Origin: JBDZVM01 sp040255675
GTDB taxonomy: Bacteria > Actinomycetota > Actinomycetes > Acidothermales > Acidothermaceae
Reading direction: 5' to 3'
NCBI GenBank assembly: GCA_040255675.1
Contig: JBDZVM010000044.1
Coordinates: 1 to 30,177 of the forward strand
DNA length: 30,177 nucleotides
In this document: in pieces, positions 16,601 through 24,571 of the stretch
Numbering within the stretch: the first letter of the stretch is position 1
How the letters are laid out: the number at the start of each line of letters is the position of its first letter
Translations under genes and position numbers: made by a program
Notes under the pieces: model-generated
Seen by the model: the letters and a program-made list of their open reading frames with translations, nothing else
The model's database searches: none
Told to the model about the DNA's origin: nothing

Positions 16601-16655
16601 CCACCCGAGGACAGGCGTTACCACCCGAGGACAGACCAGGAAGCCTGTCCTCGGG
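16601..16655. repeat. Direct repeats plus 11-bp hairpin in the padR/dehydrogenase intergenic region
   Basis: CCACCCGAGGACAG occurs at 16601-16614 and again at 16621-16634, exactly 20 bases apart. The second copy pairs with CTGTCCTCGGG (16645-16655) to give a perfect 11-bp stem with a ten-base loop. The first copy could pair with the same downstream arm. It may be a regulator site or an alternative RNA hairpin. Confidence 0.6.
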
Positions 16656-16656
16656 G

Positions 16657-16684
16657 GTCGTGACCACGTTTACGTGATCACGAC
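16657..16684. promoter_or_regulatory. 28-bp palindrome upstream of the dehydrogenase gene
   Basis: Two 13-base arms (16657-16669 and 16672-16684) match at 12 of 13 positions around a two-base centre. The left arm is GTCGTGACCACGT. The palindrome ends 29 bases before the start of the plus-strand dehydrogenase. Its length and symmetry are typical of a dimeric repressor operator such as TetR-type sites; no such regulator gene is in the window. Confidence 0.5.
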
Positions 16685-16713
16685 GCAGCGAGGCGCGTGG
16701 CAGGCTAAGCGAC

Positions 16714-17505
16714 ATGACGACTGCTCTCGTGACCGGCGCCAGTTCGGGCATCGGTGCTGCCTTCGCCGACCGACTCGCCCAACTCGGCTACCACCTCGTG
16801 CTCGTCGCGCGCGACACGGATCGTCTCGAAGACAAGGCAACCCGATTGCGCGAGCAGTGGCACGTCGACGTCGAAGTCTTGCCTGCCGACCTCAGCATCG
16901 AGCACGACTGCGCCACCGTCGAAGCCAGGCTTTGCGACGCGAGTCGCCCGGTCGACATGCTCGTCAACAACGCCGGCTTCAGCCTTGGCAAAAGCGTTGT
17001 CGTTTCGGACGTCGACGACGAAGAGCGCATGCTGCGCGTACTAATCCGAGCGCCCATGCGCTTGACGAAAGCCGCGCTGCCCGGAATGCTCGCGCGACAC
17101 CGTGGCTCGATCATTACCGTGTCGAGCGTTGCGGGCCTCATTCCTTACGACAGTTACGGCGCTGCGAAAGCGTGGGCACTGTATTTCAGCGAGGCGGTGA
17201 GCCTGCACACTGAAGGCACCGGTGTGCAAGCTATTGCGCTGTGCCCGGGCCTTGTGCACACCGAGTTTCATCAACGCGCCAAGATTGACCTCACCGGCGT
17301 CCCGGAACTCATGTGGGTCGACATCAATCGCGTCGTCGACGAATGTCTGCGTGATTTGGGGCGCGGCAAGACGGTCTGCATTCCGAGTCGCCGGTATCGC
17401 GTTCTCGTTGCAATCGGACGACGATTGCCCGGCCAGTTCGCGGCGCGCATTGCCCGCCAGCGTGGGCTGCGGCACCCCAAGCGCCCGTCGGCGGCCGCCG
17501 AGTGA
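16714..17505 (+). CDS. Short-chain dehydrogenase/reductase (SDR)
   Basis: A 263-residue NAD(P)-dependent oxidoreductase of the classical SDR type. Landmarks: nucleotide-binding TGASSGIG 7-14, NNAG 85-88, catalytic serine in VSSVAG (Ser137/138), and the Tyr148-Lys152 pair in YGAAK. The PG segment CPGLVHTEFH follows the active site. An Arg in LVARDTDR after the second strand hints at NADPH preference. The basic C-terminal tail (RRLPGQFAARIARQRGLRHPKRP) resembles the membrane-associated ketoreductase-like SDRs often called DltE or SadH-like, but the substrate is unknown. It starts at ATG 16714 without a strong ribosome-binding sequence and is divergent from padR, with two palindromes between them. 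Confidence 0.9.
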   Translation: MTTALVTGASSGIGAAFADRLAQLGYHLVLVARDTDRLEDKATRLREQWHVDVEVLPADLSIEHDCATVEARLCDASRPVDMLVNNAGFSLGKSVVVSDVDDEERMLRVLIRAPMRLTKAALPGMLARHRGSIITVSSVAGLIPYDSYGAAKAWALYFSEAVSLHTEGTGVQAIALCPGLVHTEFHQRAKIDLTGVPELMWVDINRVVDECLRDLGRGKTVCIPSRRYRVLVAIGRRLPGQFAARIARQRGLRHPKRPSAAAE

Positions 17506-17635
17506 AGATTTTTGGACGGGTGCACACCGTGCCTTGTCATCGACTCGTGCGAGGAGCAGACTCGTTGCGTCTGAATCGTCGAGTTCGGTAGCCACCGGCT
17601 CGGCGGCGGACGAAACAACTCGGGGGAGGTCTCAG

Positions 17636-17992
17636 ATGACCCAAATGGCAGTCGCAATCATGCCGATCGCGAATGTGGGCGCTTGGCAAGTTTTCCTCGA
17701 CGAAATCTCAACAGGTGCACGAAGCGATGCCCACCGCGCGTTCTTACGCCGCGGCGGGGTCCGAACGGAGACCATCTTCCATCAACAGACGCCGATGGGA
17801 GACTTCATGGTGCTGGTGTGGGACGGCGTCGACCCTGACCAACTGGCCGGGCATTTCAGCAGCATGCTGAAAAACCCCACCAGTGACCACGAGCGGTACT
17901 TGCGCGACTACGTGATCCCGAAGCTGCATGGCATCGACACCGCCCAGCCGCCGCCTCCTCCGGCGCGGCAGGTCGGCGTCATCACCACGTAG
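17636..17992 (+). CDS. Small hypothetical protein, probable dimeric alpha/beta-barrel fold
   Basis: I start at ATG 17636 because GGGGGAGGT (17622-17630) is a strong ribosome-binding sequence at good spacing; the frame upstream of it is the shadow of the dehydrogenase gene. The 118-residue protein lacks a signal peptide and membrane segments. The alternation of a beta strand (MAVAIMPI), helix (AWQVFLDEI), strand (TETIFHQQTP, DFMVLVWDGV) and helix (LAGHFSSMLKN) resembles ABM/EthD-like ferredoxin-fold proteins. No catalytic residue is recognisable and the C-terminus is proline-rich. Function unknown. It lies 130 bases after the dehydrogenase, with another small protein of similar type 95 bases downstream. 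Confidence 0.7.
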   Translation: MTQMAVAIMPIANVGAWQVFLDEISTGARSDAHRAFLRRGGVRTETIFHQQTPMGDFMVLVWDGVDPDQLAGHFSSMLKNPTSDHERYLRDYVIPKLHGIDTAQPPPPPARQVGVITT

Positions 17993-18087
17993 ACCGCGCA
18001 TGCCAGCGGGGAGGCCGCGCAAACAGCCGAGAGGCAGCGCTGGCAGCCACCCTCGCACCACAAGAATCCCTACTCCTGGAGCATCCG

Positions 18088-18348
18088 ATGCCTGCTTTGC
18101 TCATCGTCCATGACGTCGATGACGTCGACCATTGGCTGAAGTCACCCAAGCGGGAAGAGCTGATGGGTCCCCGAGGGTTCACGGTTCGTACGTTCATCGA
18201 CCCCACCGAGTCCAGCCGCGTTGGCCTGATCGTCGAGGGCGCAACTCTCGAGGATTTCCAGGAACTCCTAAAGTCGGATGCGGCCGCAGACGCCATGAAG
18301 TACGACGGTGTACGCGCCGACACCATCCGGGTGCTCGAGGAACGCTAA
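18088..18348 (+). CDS. Small conserved hypothetical protein, probable alpha/beta-barrel fold
   Basis: An 86-residue protein starting MPALLIVHDVDDVDHW, with strand-helix-strand-strand-helix-strand order ending VRADTIRVLEER. The pattern (DHWLKSPKREE, GFTVRTFIDPTESSRVGLIVEG, AAADAMKYDGV) resembles a small conserved actinobacterial/proteobacterial family of unknown function that probably forms dimeric ferredoxin-like barrels. The ATG is preceded by CTGGAGC. It has no signal peptide. Neighbouring the other small protein and the dehydrogenase, it could belong to the same transcript. No role can be assigned. Confidence 0.8.
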   Translation: MPALLIVHDVDDVDHWLKSPKREELMGPRGFTVRTFIDPTESSRVGLIVEGATLEDFQELLKSDAAADAMKYDGVRADTIRVLEER

Positions 18349-18363
18349 GACCGTAACGGCTAA

Positions 18364-18376
18364 CCGCCACCGGCGG
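18364..18376. terminator. Short hairpin between convergent genes
   Basis: CCGCC, a three-base loop and GGCGG lie in the 34-base gap between the small plus-strand gene and the convergent hydrolase-like gene. The stem is only five base pairs with no T-tract, so a terminator role is a guess from position. Confidence 0.3.
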
Positions 18377-18382
18377 CGTCGG

Positions 18383-19069
18383 CTACAGGCGCTCGATCAA
18401 CTCGAGTAGCGCGGTTGCGACACCGCTCGGGTTTTCGACCCACGCCAGCGACGCCTCATCGTCGTCTGCCGCGGAACCGACCTCGACCACCGGCCAACCC
18501 CGCGCGCGAACGCGCCGCGCGGGCGCGCCTCGATGTGCCGACGTGCGAAGGTAACCGCATGGCGCGTCGGGCCAGTCTTCACCAGTAGGCAGCGGTTCGT
18601 CGAAAAAAGCCCGATCTCGGGACCGGACGCCGACCCCGCCCGGCCCGCGATCCGGATAACCGGCTCCGGTGGCGAGCACCGCCTCGAGCACGACCGCCCG
18701 GCCGTCGGTGTCGCGACGCAGCAGATCGAGGCGGCTCGGCCGACCCGGCCCCGGCAAGTCGGCGTCGACGAACACGTACGCCCCGACCCGGTGGCCGGCG
18801 TCACGTAAGGCGCGCCCGATCGCCGGCACCAACGGACCCGCGGCGTCGTGCGCCACCAGCACCAACGGCACCCGTGGCGAAGCCGCCCGAGCCGCGAGCA
18901 CGACCGCGGTCACGTAACGCTGACCGAACGGCGGCTGGTCGTCGTCCGTTACGACGACGTCGAGGACCTCGATCGACGGGTCTGCCGCTTCGAGCGCGTC
19001 GGGTAATTCCGCCCACGATCCGGGCGCGAGGACCGGGCTGGCGAGCAAGACGAGGGTGCCAGGAATCAC
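18383..19069 (-). CDS. Alpha/beta-hydrolase-fold protein with altered active site
   Basis: A 228-residue protein starting at GTG 19069 (MIPGTLVLLASPVLAPGSW), which fits the first strand of the alpha/beta-hydrolase fold. An earlier in-frame ATG at 19099 is possible but would abut the divergent pyrE start. The nucleophile elbow reads LVLVAHDAAGP (70-79), so the usual serine of GHSxGG is Asp75. The following helix and YVFVDADLPGPGR match actinobacterial alpha/beta hydrolases. The C-terminal Gly-His segment that normally supplies the catalytic histidine is not recognisable; the corresponding region reads WPVVEVGSAADDDEASL. It may use an aspartate nucleophile as epoxide hydrolases do, or, more likely, be a catalytically dead relative. 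Divergent from pyrE. Confidence 0.7.
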   Translation of the reverse strand: MIPGTLVLLASPVLAPGSWAELPDALEAADPSIEVLDVVVTDDDQPPFGQRYVTAVVLAARAASPRVPLVLVAHDAAGPLVPAIGRALRDAGHRVGAYVFVDADLPGPGRPSRLDLLRRDTDGRAVVLEAVLATGAGYPDRGPGGVGVRSRDRAFFDEPLPTGEDWPDAPCGYLRTSAHRGAPARRVRARGWPVVEVGSAADDDEASLAWVENPSGVATALLELIERL

Positions 19070-19086
19070 GCCCCTAACCTTGCCAC

Positions 19087-19092
19087 TAGGCT
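19087..19092 (+). promoter_or_regulatory. Possible -10 box for leaderless pyrE
   Basis: TAGGCT (TANNNT pattern) ends eight bases before the ATG at 19101, and no Shine-Dalgarno sequence is visible. This arrangement is typical of leaderless actinobacterial mRNAs and supports 19101 as the start. The -35 region is not convincing. Confidence 0.4.
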
Positions 19093-19100
19093 CGCTAGCC

Positions 19101-19649
19101 ATGAGCGAGCGCATGAGCGATCGGGACTTTCTCCTCACCGAAATCACGACCAAGGCGGTCGTGCACGGCAAAGTCATCTTGAGTTCGGGGCGTGAAGCCG
19201 ATTACTACGTCGACCTTCGCCGCGTCACGCTCGACGCCACCGCTGCCCCGCTCGTCGGCGCCGTCATGCTCGACCTCACCGCCGACCTTTCCTTCGACGC
19301 CGTCGGCGGTTTGACGTTAGGTGCCGATCCGGTCGCCACGGCGATGCTGCACGTCGCGGCCGCGCGCGGTCGAAAACTCGACGCGTTCGTCGTCCGTAAA
19401 GAAGGCAAAGCGCACGGTTTGCAAAAAAGGATCGAGGGGCCCGACGTCGCGGGTCGTCGCGTACTCGCCGTCGAAGACACGTCGACGACGGGCGGCTCGG
19501 TGCTGACTGCCGTCGAAGCGTTACGCGAGGCCGGTGCTGAGGTCGTGGCGGTCGCCGTCATCGTCGAGCGCGGCGCGGCCGAAGCTATCGCTCGCGCCGG
19601 CCTCGAATATCGAGCCGCGTATTCACTTGCTGATCTCGGCCTCTCGTAG
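19101..19649 (+). CDS. pyrE: Orotate phosphoribosyltransferase
   Basis: PyrE joins orotate to PRPP to make orotidine 5'-monophosphate in pyrimidine synthesis. The 182-residue protein has the family elements SSGREADYYVDLRR (28-41), GGLTLGADPVATA (69-81), DAFVVRKEGKAHG (94-106, the flexible catalytic loop with Lys100 and Lys103) and the PRPP-binding motif VLAVEDTSTTGGS (121-133). It closely resembles, from memory, the mycobacterial PyrE. Start at ATG 19101; ATG 19113 is an in-frame alternative. Its 3' end overlaps the convergent exporter gene by 27 bases. Confidence 0.95.
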   Translation: MSERMSDRDFLLTEITTKAVVHGKVILSSGREADYYVDLRRVTLDATAAPLVGAVMLDLTADLSFDAVGGLTLGADPVATAMLHVAAARGRKLDAFVVRKEGKAHGLQKRIEGPDVAGRRVLAVEDTSTTGGSVLTAVEALREAGAEVVAVAVIVERGAAEAIARAGLEYRAAYSLADLGLS

Positions 19650-21086
19650 CGCCGGGTCGGCGCAGCCGTGATCGACAGCCGGCTGCGCGATGTGCCGCAC
19701 AGGCATCCCCCTGTCGATCGTGACGTACGAAATTCCGCCGCCGACGATGCACAGCAAGCCTGAAATCAACATGGCTCGACTAAAGCCGGGCCCGAGCCCG
19801 AACGCGCCGTATTCGATGCCTGCCGCCGCCGGTAGAACCGCGACCGCGAGTAACCCGGCGAACCGTGCGACCGCGTTGTTCACACCCGACGCGACTCCTA
19901 TTTGCTCTTCCCTGACTGAAGCCAAAACCGTCGAGGTCAGCGGAGTTACCGTCACCGCGAGTCCTATCCCGAAAACCACGGTGGCAGGAAGCACGGTGTC
20001 GACGTAGCCGCGACCTGGGATAACTCGGGCCAGCAGCCCGACACCGATTCCGGCGGCGATCGGGCCGATAGTCATCGGCCATCTCGGACGACGCGCCAGC
20101 GCGCCCATGCGTGGCGACAGCACCAGCATGATGATCGTGACCGGTAGTGTCGCGGCGCCCGCTTCAAGGGCCGAGTAGCCCATCGATTGCTGAAGTTGCA
20201 GCGCGAGCAGAAAGAACGCGCCGCCCAGCGCCGCGTAAACCGCGAATGTCGTCAGATTCGCTCCGCTGAACTGCGCCGAACGGAAGATACCGAGCGGCAG
20301 CATCGGCATCGGATGCCGCGCCTCGAGGGCGAAAAACGCTATGAGGCAAGCGGCGCCGGTTATGGCAGCCGCCACGTTCGCGCTCGTCGCCCCGGCCGAC
20401 GGCATCTCGATGAGCGCGTAGATGACGCCGCTTAGCCCGAGCGTAACGAGCAGCGCGCCGAGCCAGTCGAGCGTGCGGGCGATAGCTCCGGCATTTTCTG
20501 GCAGACGGCGGACGGCGATGACGATGGCCGCCGCCGCCAACGGAATATTGATGAAAAATACCAGCCGCCACGACACGGCGTCGACGAACCAGCCACCGAC
20601 GAACGGCCCCAACGCCGTCGAAACACCCGACAACCCCGCCCACGCTCCGACCGCACGGCCTCGATCCTCGGGCACAATCGACGCGTCGAGCAGCGCGAGA
20701 CTTCCGGGCACGAGCAGCGCACCAAAAACGCCTTGTGCGATACGGGCAATCACCAGTTCGGACGCCGATTGGGCGACCCCGCACAGCGCCGACACAACAG
20801 CGAAGCCGACCAGCCCCAGCACGAAGATTCGACGTCGTCCGTATCTGTCGCCGAGCGCTCCGCCGAGAAGCAGCAACGCGCTCAACGTCAGCAGATAGCC
20901 ATCGACCACCCATTGCTGCGCGGTAAGGCCACCGCCGAGGTCACGGCGAATGGCAGGCAACGCGATGTTGACGACTGTGCTGTCGAGGAACGCGATGCCG
21001 GATCCGAGGGCGGTCGCGGCGACCAGCCAGCGGCCGCGCGCAGATGCCAGCGGGATACCTTCGGCCGTCGGGTTGCTGACTGTCAC
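19623..21086 (-). CDS. MFS drug exporter of the DHA2 (EmrB/QacA) type
   Basis: A 487-residue polytopic protein, probably with 14 membrane helices. It carries the DHA2 landmarks: LDSTVVNIALP in helix 1 (motif D1), GALGDRYGRRR between helices 2 and 3 (motif A), ARIAQGVFGALLVP in helix 4 (motif B region), and GPFVGGWFVDAVSWRLVFFINIP in helix 5 and its loop (motif C, exporter signature; split here only by length). Proton-driven efflux of drugs or metabolites is expected; the substrate is unknown. The start is GTG 21086 without a clear ribosome-binding sequence, 45 bases after the response-regulator stop, so it may be the last gene of that operon and under its control. The C-terminal end overlaps pyrE on the other strand. 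Confidence 0.9.
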   Translation of the reverse strand: MTVSNPTAEGIPLASARGRWLVAATALGSGIAFLDSTVVNIALPAIRRDLGGGLTAQQWVVDGYLLTLSALLLLGGALGDRYGRRRIFVLGLVGFAVVSALCGVAQSASELVIARIAQGVFGALLVPGSLALLDASIVPEDRGRAVGAWAGLSGVSTALGPFVGGWFVDAVSWRLVFFINIPLAAAAIVIAVRRLPENAGAIARTLDWLGALLVTLGLSGVIYALIEMPSAGATSANVAAAITGAACLIAFFALEARHPMPMLPLGIFRSAQFSGANLTTFAVYAALGGAFFLLALQLQQSMGYSALEAGAATLPVTIIMLVLSPRMGALARRPRWPMTIGPIAAGIGVGLLARVIPGRGYVDTVLPATVVFGIGLAVTVTPLTSTVLASVREEQIGVASGVNNAVARFAGLLAVAVLPAAAGIEYGAFGLGPGFSRAMLISGLLCIVGGGISYVTIDRGMPVRHIAQPAVDHGCADPALREAEISK

Positions 21087-21131
21087 TTAGCCGATCCGAC
21101 CACGGATGGTCTCAGGTCGCAAGAACCGTCG

Positions 21132-21770
21132 TCACGGAGTGAACCTTGCCCGGGCTTTCAGAGCCGCCTGGGTTCGATCGGAAACCTGGAGCTTGTCGAG
21201 GATGCGCGACACATAGTTCTGCACCGTCTTCACCGTGACGCCTAGCGTTCTGGCAATCTGCGCGTTGCTCGAGCCTTCGGCGAGCAGCGAGAGCACCGCG
21301 CGTTCGCGTTCGGTGAGTCCTTCGACATTGTCGGTCGCCTTTCTGAGCGGAGCCGACGTCAAGGCGAGCATTTGCGCCGCGACACCCGAGCCGAACACCG
21401 CGCCACCGGTGACGACGGTGCGGACCGCAGCCACGATTTCCTCGCCCATCGCCCCTTTGAGCACGTAACCACGGGCGCCGGCCCGCAACGCGGCGACGAC
21501 CGTGTCGTCGTCATCAACCATCGTGACCACAAGCACTTTCGGCGAATTAGGCAAGGCCGCAATCTGAGCTGTCGCGTCGATACCCGACATCGACGGCAAG
21601 TTCAAATCCATCAGGACGACGTCAATGCCCCCCGCCTTGGCGGCCTCGAGCGCCGCCTCACCATCGCCGACCGAACCAATAACCTCGAAGTCGTCGACAG
21701 ATTTCAGCAACGCCGACAGGCCATCTCGAAAGACCGGATGGTCGTCGACGACGAGGATTTTCGTGGTCAT
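21132..21770 (-). CDS. NarL/LuxR-family response regulator
   Basis: A 212-residue regulator. The receiver domain (1-120) contains the acidic pair Asp9/Asp10, the phospho-acceptor Asp55 (VVLMDLNLPSMSG), Thr83 and Lys105 (GYVLKGAMGEE). The C-terminal LuxR-type helix-turn-helix (about 148-208) reads LTERERAVLSLLAEGSSNAQIA, then TVKTVQNYVSRILDKLQV, described here in two pieces. The ATG at 21770 overlaps the kinase stop by four bases, so the pair should be made in fixed ratio. Likely targets are the GCTGGGA motifs upstream of its own operon at 24572-24641; this is inference from position. All phosphorylation residues are intact. Confidence 0.95.
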   Translation of the reverse strand: MTTKILVVDDHPVFRDGLSALLKSVDDFEVIGSVGDGEAALEAAKAGGIDVVLMDLNLPSMSGIDATAQIAALPNSPKVLVVTMVDDDDTVVAALRAGARGYVLKGAMGEEIVAAVRTVVTGGAVFGSGVAAQMLALTSAPLRKATDNVEGLTERERAVLSLLAEGSSNAQIARTLGVTVKTVQNYVSRILDKLQVSDRTQAALKARARFTP

Positions 21771-23797
21771 GTCGGCACCGCCCGCACCGACGTACGCGGG
21801 GCCAGGCGGGCGTTCGGCGGGAGCGGAAGCTCGACGACGACGGTGGTGCCGCCGTTGGAGGTCACCCGCATCCGGCCGCGAAGCTCTTCGGCGCGCTCGC
21901 GCATTGTCTGCAGGCCGTTGCCCACCGCGCCTTGCGAAACGTGGACGCCACGGCCATCGTCGCCCACCGTCACAAGAAGCAGGCCGTCGTGCGCGGCGAT
22001 GCTGACCTGGCACGCCGTCGCTCCGGCATGACGGACGACGTTAGTCACAGCCTCTGTCACGATGCGAAACGCCGCCACCTCGATTGCGGCAGAAAGCGGT
22101 GGTAGCTCCCCGACGTCCAGATCGACCACCGTCGTAGTACCGGCCGTTAGTCGCTCGAGCACCTGAGCCAGGGCGCCTTCCAAGCCGAGTTCATCGAGCA
22201 CCGGCGGTCGTAGCCCCTCGACGACGCGCCGAACCTCGGCGACGGTGCCGCGCAATTCTCCACGCAGTGCGTCGATTTCCGCGCGGACGACAGCGTCGTC
22301 GGCAACCCTGGTAGCAAGAAGGTCGAGCCGGAGGAGATGCCCGGCGAGGGCAGGTCCGAGTCCGTCGTGCAAATCGCGACGCAACCGCCGCCGTTCTTCC
22401 TCACGCGCCAGCACCTGATGCTCCAACGCACGTTGCAAATCAAGGGTGAGCTGGTGAGCATGCAAAACGCCGCCGAGATGACCGGCCAAATCATCGAGCA
22501 ATTGCCGATCGCGCGCCCGCAGAGGGTTCATCGGCTGCCGGTAGCGCAGCGTGCCGACCAGCTTTCCGAACGCCGACAACGGATGTTCGATCGCGCCCGC
22601 ATTCGGCTCGCCGGCCGTCACCTGCCCGCCTACATCGGTGATGGCGACGTCGTCCAGGCCTAGACCTCGCAACTCGGTCACGACGTCGGCGAGCAACCGG
22701 TCGACGTCCGCCGTCGCTTCGAGTCGTTGGCCCAAAGCCGCGAGCACGTCGTAAGGTTCGTCCCAGCGACCGTATGTGAGTCGATTGACGCCGCGCTGAA
22801 GCAAATCTCGCAGCGGCGCGAACGACACCGCGATGACGGCAGCGGCAACCCAAGCCAGCCAGGCCGCCTTATGCGTGCCGAATTCACTTCCGAGGCCGAC
22901 GATGACCAGCGCATAAAGGCCGGCGACGACGGCCGACAGCGTCACCCACACCAACGTGCGGTTGGTGGCCGTACGTAAGTCGTAAAGACCGCGCGATAGT
23001 ACGGCGAAGCCGATGGCGAACGGCAGCGGAATCGCGGTGACTTGGAAAATCCAGCTGCCCGCGTCACTCCAAATCCCGATCGGCGCCGCAATGACAGGCA
23101 GCACGGCCGCCCCCAAGAACAGCTTCAATTGTTGGCGCCGCAGTGCATCTCCACCGCGCCACCGCGCGCGCAACTGGAACAGCACGCCAATGGTCGCGAC
23201 AACGCTCACGGGAACATGACCGAGAAAGGCGGCCGCGCTGACGAGATCCCATGGGTGCGGCGGAGCGAGCGGGTTAGTCCAATCACCAGCGTTTCCCAGG
23301 TCGCCCTGCTTGTCGGTCAGCGGGTCGATGACTGAGCAAATCATGATGACGACGAGGAGCCGCGACAGCCAACGCCATCGCGGCCCGGCCAGCCGACCGT
23401 CGGGAAAATACGTCGGGACGGCGAGCGTCACGAGATACCAGCCGATCGAACGCACCGCCGCGCCGCCGATAGCGAAGGTGGAGACGCCCACGACACTGCC
23501 GGGATCGGCGACGAGACCGTGATGGGCGATGTCGGTGCCTGCGTTGCCGAGGGCCCACGTCGCCCCGGCCGCGAGCATCAGCCAGCCGATCCGGTTATCT
23601 GGCCGAGCACCGGTGACCACCGCCCCGACAATCACGAAGGCGAGCACCACCGCGGCGTTGAACGCCACGTCTATCGGCGACTCGCGATCGGCGGCAGCGA
23701 CCCACAACGAGCCGCTAATCCCGGCCAGCGTGGCAGCGACGGCCACGGCGATCACCGCGACCGTCACGGGCCGACGCGGCTGCCTCATGCCGGTCAT
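21767..23797 (-). CDS. Membrane sensor histidine kinase, NarL/DesK-type (HisKA_3)
   Basis: A 676-residue sensor. The first 330 residues hold about ten hydrophobic segments, with GWLMLAAGATWALGNAG and a PDGRLAGPRWRWL loop seen in many actinobacterial kinases. A GAF-like region follows (about 350-450). The HisKA_3 dimerisation box EEERRRLRRDLHDGLGP carries the phospho-acceptor His477. The ATPase domain has EAVTNVVRHAGAT (N-box), GDDGRG (G1 box) and a final GGTTVVVELP. The start is uncertain. I use ATG 23797, but GTG 23833 overlaps the previous stop (GTGA) and would add 12 residues. Overlap with the response-regulator gene identifies its partner. The multi-helix input domain suggests a membrane or membrane-soluble signal. 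Confidence 0.93.
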   Translation of the reverse strand: MTGMRQPRRPVTVAVIAVAVAATLAGISGSLWVAAADRESPIDVAFNAAVVLAFVIVGAVVTGARPDNRIGWLMLAAGATWALGNAGTDIAHHGLVADPGSVVGVSTFAIGGAAVRSIGWYLVTLAVPTYFPDGRLAGPRWRWLSRLLVVIMICSVIDPLTDKQGDLGNAGDWTNPLAPPHPWDLVSAAAFLGHVPVSVVATIGVLFQLRARWRGGDALRRQQLKLFLGAAVLPVIAAPIGIWSDAGSWIFQVTAIPLPFAIGFAVLSRGLYDLRTATNRTLVWVTLSAVVAGLYALVIVGLGSEFGTHKAAWLAWVAAAVIAVSFAPLRDLLQRGVNRLTYGRWDEPYDVLAALGQRLEATADVDRLLADVVTELRGLGLDDVAITDVGGQVTAGEPNAGAIEHPLSAFGKLVGTLRYRQPMNPLRARDRQLLDDLAGHLGGVLHAHQLTLDLQRALEHQVLAREEERRRLRRDLHDGLGPALAGHLLRLDLLATRVADDAVVRAEIDALRGELRGTVAEVRRVVEGLRPPVLDELGLEGALAQVLERLTAGTTTVVDLDVGELPPLSAAIEVAAFRIVTEAVTNVVRHAGATACQVSIAAHDGLLLVTVGDDGRGVHVSQGAVGNGLQTMRERAEELRGRMRVTSNGGTTVVVELPLPPNARLAPRTSVRAVPT

Positions 23798-23829
23798 CGT
23801 CTCGCGCGGCGAGGCAAGCCGCAGCAAAA

Positions 23830-24513
23830 TCACGGCGCGACTGTCACGGGGTTTTCGGCGGCCGCGCCTGCCGACGCGCGCGCCCGACGCAACGCCACGA
23901 CCCCGAACACGATCAGCCAGGCGTACCAGAGGATCACCTGCGGCTCGCCGGCCCGAATCGCCGGGACGCCGGCGATGCAGACCACTCCGGCGAGATAGCC
24001 GCTGATCACGAACCAGCGCGGAAGCAGGCCCGTCGCCTGCCCGGCCGCTGACGCGGCTAACACATACACACCCGCCGCGGCGCCCGACAGCGCGAAGCCA
24101 AAGTTGCCGACGTCGGCAAGCGCGGTGGCGGTTGAAAGCGGAACACCGTGGTGCCCGGCGTACAAAGCGCCGGCCCCCGCGGCACCGACCGCAAAGAGGG
24201 TGGTCACGTACATCACCGCGGCACCCGTCATACACGACGACAGCCACCCGCTGACCTCACCGTCACCCCGCAGTAAGCGCGCGATCAACAACGCGGCGAC
24301 GAGGAAGACGAGACTGGCGACGAGTACGCCATAGGCTCCCGCATAGCCCGTTGCCATCGAGGAGGTTACGAGCGCCTTCGTCGCGTCGTCCGGCTTACTG
24401 CCGATACCAGCCACTGCCGACGTGTAGGCCGGCGACACCGCGAACGTGACGACAACGTACAGGATTGTCAACCAGCCGGCGGTGACCCACAGCCTTCGTT
24501 TCAGAGTGTTCAT
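23830..24513 (-). CDS. Polytopic membrane protein of unknown function
   Basis: A 227-residue protein with about six hydrophobic segments: LWVTAGWLTILYVVVTFAV, AYGVLVASLVFLVAALLIA, MTGAAVMYVTTLFAVGAAGA, FALSGAAAGVYVLAASAAG, WFVISGYLAGVVCIAGV and VILWYAWLIVFGVVAL. I start at ATG 24513, seven bases after a GAGGG ribosome-binding sequence. I do not recognise the family with certainty; it looks like small actinobacterial membrane proteins with weak DUF4386-like character. It is the first gene of an operon with the histidine kinase and response regulator and may act as an accessory sensor or the target of the signal. The kinase start lies 32 bases downstream or overlaps its stop, depending on the start chosen. 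Confidence 0.8.
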   Translation of the reverse strand: MNTLKRRLWVTAGWLTILYVVVTFAVSPAYTSAVAGIGSKPDDATKALVTSSMATGYAGAYGVLVASLVFLVAALLIARLLRGDGEVSGWLSSCMTGAAVMYVTTLFAVGAAGAGALYAGHHGVPLSTATALADVGNFGFALSGAAAGVYVLAASAAGQATGLLPRWFVISGYLAGVVCIAGVPAIRAGEPQVILWYAWLIVFGVVALRRARASAGAAAENPVTVAP

Positions 24514-24571
24514 CACGGACCCTCGCTTTCTGTGCGGATTCGTAGCACTCGCCACAGTGCGGCCGACGATT

